Shown piece by piece: positions 61,402-64,000 of a stretch of 64,000 bases of DNA. Positions within the stretch are counted from its first letter, which is position 1. Every line of letters starts with the position of its first letter. The notes beneath the pieces were generated by a model. It saw only the letters and a list, made by a program, of their open reading frames with translations. It was not told where the DNA came from and did not search any database. Source of the DNA: Haloglomus halophilum. Its GTDB lineage: Archaea; Halobacteriota; Halobacteria; Halobacteriales; Haloarculaceae. Position numbers and translations under genes: made by a program. The DNA lies in assembly GCF_024298885.1 (NCBI RefSeq), contig NZ_CP101166.1:3099149-3163148 (forward strand), given 5' to 3'.

Positions 61402-64000
61402 ATGAGCCAGTCCTCGAAATCCATCTCGGAGCGGGTGGAGGCACTCGACCTCCCCACCGAGACGCTCCGGGATTACTACCACATCCCTGTGGTGGCAGCC
61501 CTGTTCGCGTTCATGCTCTGGGTCCGAGCGCGCAACTGGGGCGCGTACGTGCAGGGGAAGGAGGTCCTGTTCTCCGGGAACGACGCCTACTACCACTACC
61601 GGATGGTCCAGTACACGGTCGGGAACTGGCCCGCCACGATGCCGTTCGACCCGTGGACCAGCTTCCCGACGGGCACGAGCGTCGGTCAGTTCGGCACCCT
61701 GTTCGACCAGCTCATCGCCACCGGCGCGCTCATCTACGGCCTCGGCTCCCCCACGGAGTTCCAGGTCAAACTGGCGACGCTGTTCGCCCCGGCCGTCTTC
61801 GGCGCGCTCGTGGTCGTCCCGGTCTACTTCCTCGGCAAGCGTCTCGGCGGGAAGTCCGGCGGCGTCATCGCGGCGCTCATCATCGCCCTGACGCCCGGCC
61901 AGTTCCTCACCCGCTCTCTCGCCGGCTTCTCGGACCACCACGTCGGCGAGACGCTGTTCATGGCCACCGCCGTCGTGTTCGTCCTCGTCGCGCTCGACGT
62001 GGCCGACCGCGACCGGCCCATCTGGGAGCTGTTCACCGCCCGTGACTGGGACGCCCTCCGCCCGACACTGCTCTGGTCGGCCCTCGCGGGCCTGTTCGTC
62101 GGCCTCTACATCTGGGTGTGGCCGCCCGGCGTCTTCCTCGCCGGCATCATCGGGGTCTTCCTCGTCTGCTATCTCCTCGGGACCTACCTCCGCGGGCACA
62201 GCCCCGACCACGTCGGCATCGTCGGCGCCGTGATGATGACGACGACGTTCCTCGTCACCCTCGTCCCCATCAACACGTTCTCGTTCTCCGCGACGCGGTT
62301 CTCCATCGCTCAGCCGTTCGTGGCCGCCGCTGCCGCGCTCGCGTGCGTGGTCATCGTGGGCGGGAGCCGCCTCTGGGAGCGGCTCGATCAGGAACTCCCG
62401 CGGGCTGCGTTCCCCGTGGCACTGGTCGGCGCGGGACTCGTCCTCCTCGGACTGGTCGCCGTCGTCCTGCCGGACGTGTTCCAGTTCTTCCAGCGCCAGC
62501 TGCTCCGCGTCGTCGGCTTCGGCGCCACCGACACCGCCCGGACGGTCGCCGAGGCGACGCCCATCCAGAACCCCGGGCAGTTCCTCTACAACTCCTACGG
62601 CCTGGCGTTCTACACCGCGGTCGGCGCCCTGGTCTATCTCACCTACACCTCCCTCCGCGAGGACCACATCGACCCGGTCGGCACGTTCGTCGTCATCTGG
62701 TCGCTGTTCCTGCTCGCGGCGGCGTTCACGCAGCGCCGCTTCGACTACTACTTCATCCTCTCCGTCTGTACGCTGAACGCCTTCCTCGCGAAGCAGGTGT
62801 TCGACCTGCTCGACGTGGGCCAGATGGCCGAGGACATCACGAGCATCAAGGGGTACCAGGTGCTCTCCATCGTGGCCGTCCTGCTCGTCATCACCGCCCC
62901 GCTGGCCATCCGGCCGGGTGGCGGCACGTACTCGAACGTCGTCGACACCTCCGAGCAGCAGTCCTCGCCGGGGTCGGTCCAGAACTGGCAGTCGGGCCTC
63001 ATCTGGCTCGACGAGCAGACCCCCGAGGAGGGCAAGTTCGGCGAGAGCCCCGACTCAGCGCTCGAGGATGGGAAGTACGGGACCTACGAGAAGACGGACG
63101 ACTTCCAGTATGGATCGGGTGACTATGGCGTCCTCGCCTGGTGGGACTACGGCCACTGGATCACGGTCCTCGGCGACCGGGTTCCGAACGCCAACCCGTT
63201 CCAGCAGAACGCCGAGTACGCTGCCGAGGTTTTCCTCTCGACCAACGAGTCGTACGCCCACGAGTCGATGGTGGACACGAGCGGCGACGGCGAGCAGACC
63301 CGGTACGTCATGCTCGACTACCAGATGGGGCAGGCCGGGACCCGGAAGTTCAGCGCCCCGGCTGCGTGGCAGCGCCGCTACGCTGTCGACAACGACACCG
63401 GCGAGTTCGTCGTCGAGCCGTACCCCGGCGGGAGCGACACGCTGCCGGACGGCCTCCGGGCGCTCCGCGCCGGCGACCTCCAGCAGACGGCGTACGTCAT
63501 CCAGCAGACACAGGCCGGTAGCCGCGTCATCACCCGGTACGCCATCCACTCCCAGCGGTCGATGGAGAGCATGCGGACGCGGCTCTACCAGTACCACGGG
63601 AGCCGCGCCGAGCCGACCTTCAGCGACGGGAGCGTCGTCGTCGCCGACTGGGAGCGCGTCGACTACCGCGGGACGACCCTCCCGGGTATCACGGCTGCGA
63701 CCCAGCCCGTCCGGACGTTCCCCAACCGGACCGCGGCCGAGCAGTACGTCCGCCGTGACGGCACCGCACAGATCGGCGGCGTCCTGGGCAAGCCCAGCGA
63801 GCCGGTCCCGGCACTGGAGCATTACCGGCTGGTCTGGGCCTCCGGACAGAGCGTTCAGACGCCCATCAGCCGTGCCTTCGGCCTCTGGTCGCGCCTCAAT
63901 CAGCGGCCGCCCCGGCCCATCGAGAGGACCTCGTACCTGAAGACGTTCGAGCGCGTCGAGGGGGCGACTATCCAGGGCGAGGGGCCCGCGAACACGAACG
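61402..64000 (+). CDS. aglB: Dolichyl-phosphooligosaccharide-protein glycotransferase, 3' end beyond window
   Basis: About 866 codons visible. Some 12 or more membrane helices, first-loop Asp motif SGNDAYYHYR, second acidic site GFSDHHVGE, and the catalytic WWDYG at residues 580-584 (LAWWDYGHW), the hallmark of STT3/AglB/PglB. Moves a lipid-linked glycan to Asn in N-x-S/T sites of the S-layer, archaellins and other exported proteins. The external C-terminal domain runs off the right edge. ATG at 61402; the first ~30 residues are acidic and cytosolic. Confidence 0.95.
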   Translation, partial: MSQSSKSISERVEALDLPTETLRDYYHIPVVAALFAFMLWVRARNWGAYVQGKEVLFSGNDAYYHYRMVQYTVGNWPATMPFDPWTSFPTGTSVGQFGTLFDQLIATGALIYGLGSPTEFQVKLATLFAPAVFGALVVVPVYFLGKRLGGKSGGVIAALIIALTPGQFLTRSLAGFSDHHVGETLFMATAVVFVLVALDVADRDRPIWELFTARDWDALRPTLLWSALAGLFVGLYIWVWPPGVFLAGIIGVFLVCYLLGTYLRGHSPDHVGIVGAVMMTTTFLVTLVPINTFSFSATRFSIAQPFVAAAAALACVVIVGGSRLWERLDQELPRAAFPVALVGAGLVLLGLVAVVLPDVFQFFQRQLLRVVGFGATDTARTVAEATPIQNPGQFLYNSYGLAFYTAVGALVYLTYTSLREDHIDPVGTFVVIWSLFLLAAAFTQRRFDYYFILSVCTLNAFLAKQVFDLLDVGQMAEDITSIKGYQVLSIVAVLLVITAPLAIRPGGGTYSNVVDTSEQQSSPGSVQNWQSGLIWLDEQTPEEGKFGESPDSALEDGKYGTYEKTDDFQYGSGDYGVLAWWDYGHWITVLGDRVPNANPFQQNAEYAAEVFLSTNESYAHESMVDTSGDGEQTRYVMLDYQMGQAGTRKFSAPAAWQRRYAVDNDTGEFVVEPYPGGSDTLPDGLRALRAGDLQQTAYVIQQTQAGSRVITRYAIHSQRSMESMRTRLYQYHGSRAEPTFSDGSVVVADWERVDYRGTTLPGITAATQPVRTFPNRTAAEQYVRRDGTAQIGGVLGKPSEPVPALEHYRLVWASGQSVQTPISRAFGLWSRLNQRPPRPIERTSYLKTFERVEGATIQGEGPANTN

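Overview
The window comes from a high-GC haloarchaeon (class Halobacteria). Evidence: strongly acidic proteins with G/C-ending codons, Tat signals with lipoboxes, TATA boxes close to start codons (leaderless style), a tRNA-Trp with a long intron of the Haloferax type, transcription factor E, the RPA3/RPAP3 pair, a SAMP-type ubiquitin-like protein and an AglB oligosaccharyltransferase. Genus cannot be assigned from the sequence alone. Both ends cut through genes: the formate dehydrogenase alpha subunit on the left and aglB on the right.

Layout. 1-4.4 kb: formate dehydrogenase alpha and a degenerate NuoF-like partner, then a zinc-ribbon protein. 4.4-6.5 kb: a membrane glycosyltransferase, a 2Fe-2S ferredoxin and tRNA-Trp. 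6.5-7.5 kb: an AT-rich patch with one unfamiliar membrane protein. 7.5-20.8 kb: mostly single metabolic genes (esterase, MFS carrier, enoyl-CoA hydratase, thioesterase, carboxymuconolactone-decarboxylase-like protein, alkyl-DHAP-synthase-like FAD enzyme, BKACE enzyme, LOG-like protein, HxlR regulator). 20.9-25.4 kb: a hydrolase and the succinate dehydrogenase operon sdhCDBA. 25.4-34.7 kb: lipoproteins, an MFS carrier, a ubiquitin-like protein with a C-terminal tail coupled to a metallo-hydrolase, superoxide dismutase, a histidine-rich lipoprotein, a methyltransferase and a flavin disulfide-type reductase. 35.0-37.7 kb: an AT-flanked island holding a Tat lipoprotein that carries several EF-Tu-like peptides. 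38.3-44.6 kb: arylamine N-acetyltransferase, a Dna2/Cas4-like helicase-nuclease and a lower-GC two-gene unit with an AlbA_2 (Schlafen) protein. 46.6-50.6 kb: an ABC export system whose first permease is fused to a PrsW-like protease. 50.7-55.4 kb: aroE, an HhH protein with an 85-codon duplication, a 37-residue membrane protein, a CinA-like protein and the tfe-DUF2110-lipoprotein operon. 57.2-58.8 kb: rpa3-rpap3. 58.9-60 kb: an HTH-CBS regulator between two inverted copies of an intergenic repeat. 60.2-64 kb: purM and aglB.

Most of the window is ordinary chromosomal haloarchaeal backbone. The accessory signals that deserve attention are the EF-Tu-like lipoprotein island, the AlbA_2 two-gene unit, the tailed ubiquitin-like protein, the eroded NuoF-like subunit, and two palindromes beside regulator genes. 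No CRISPR array, rRNA or intact transposon was found.
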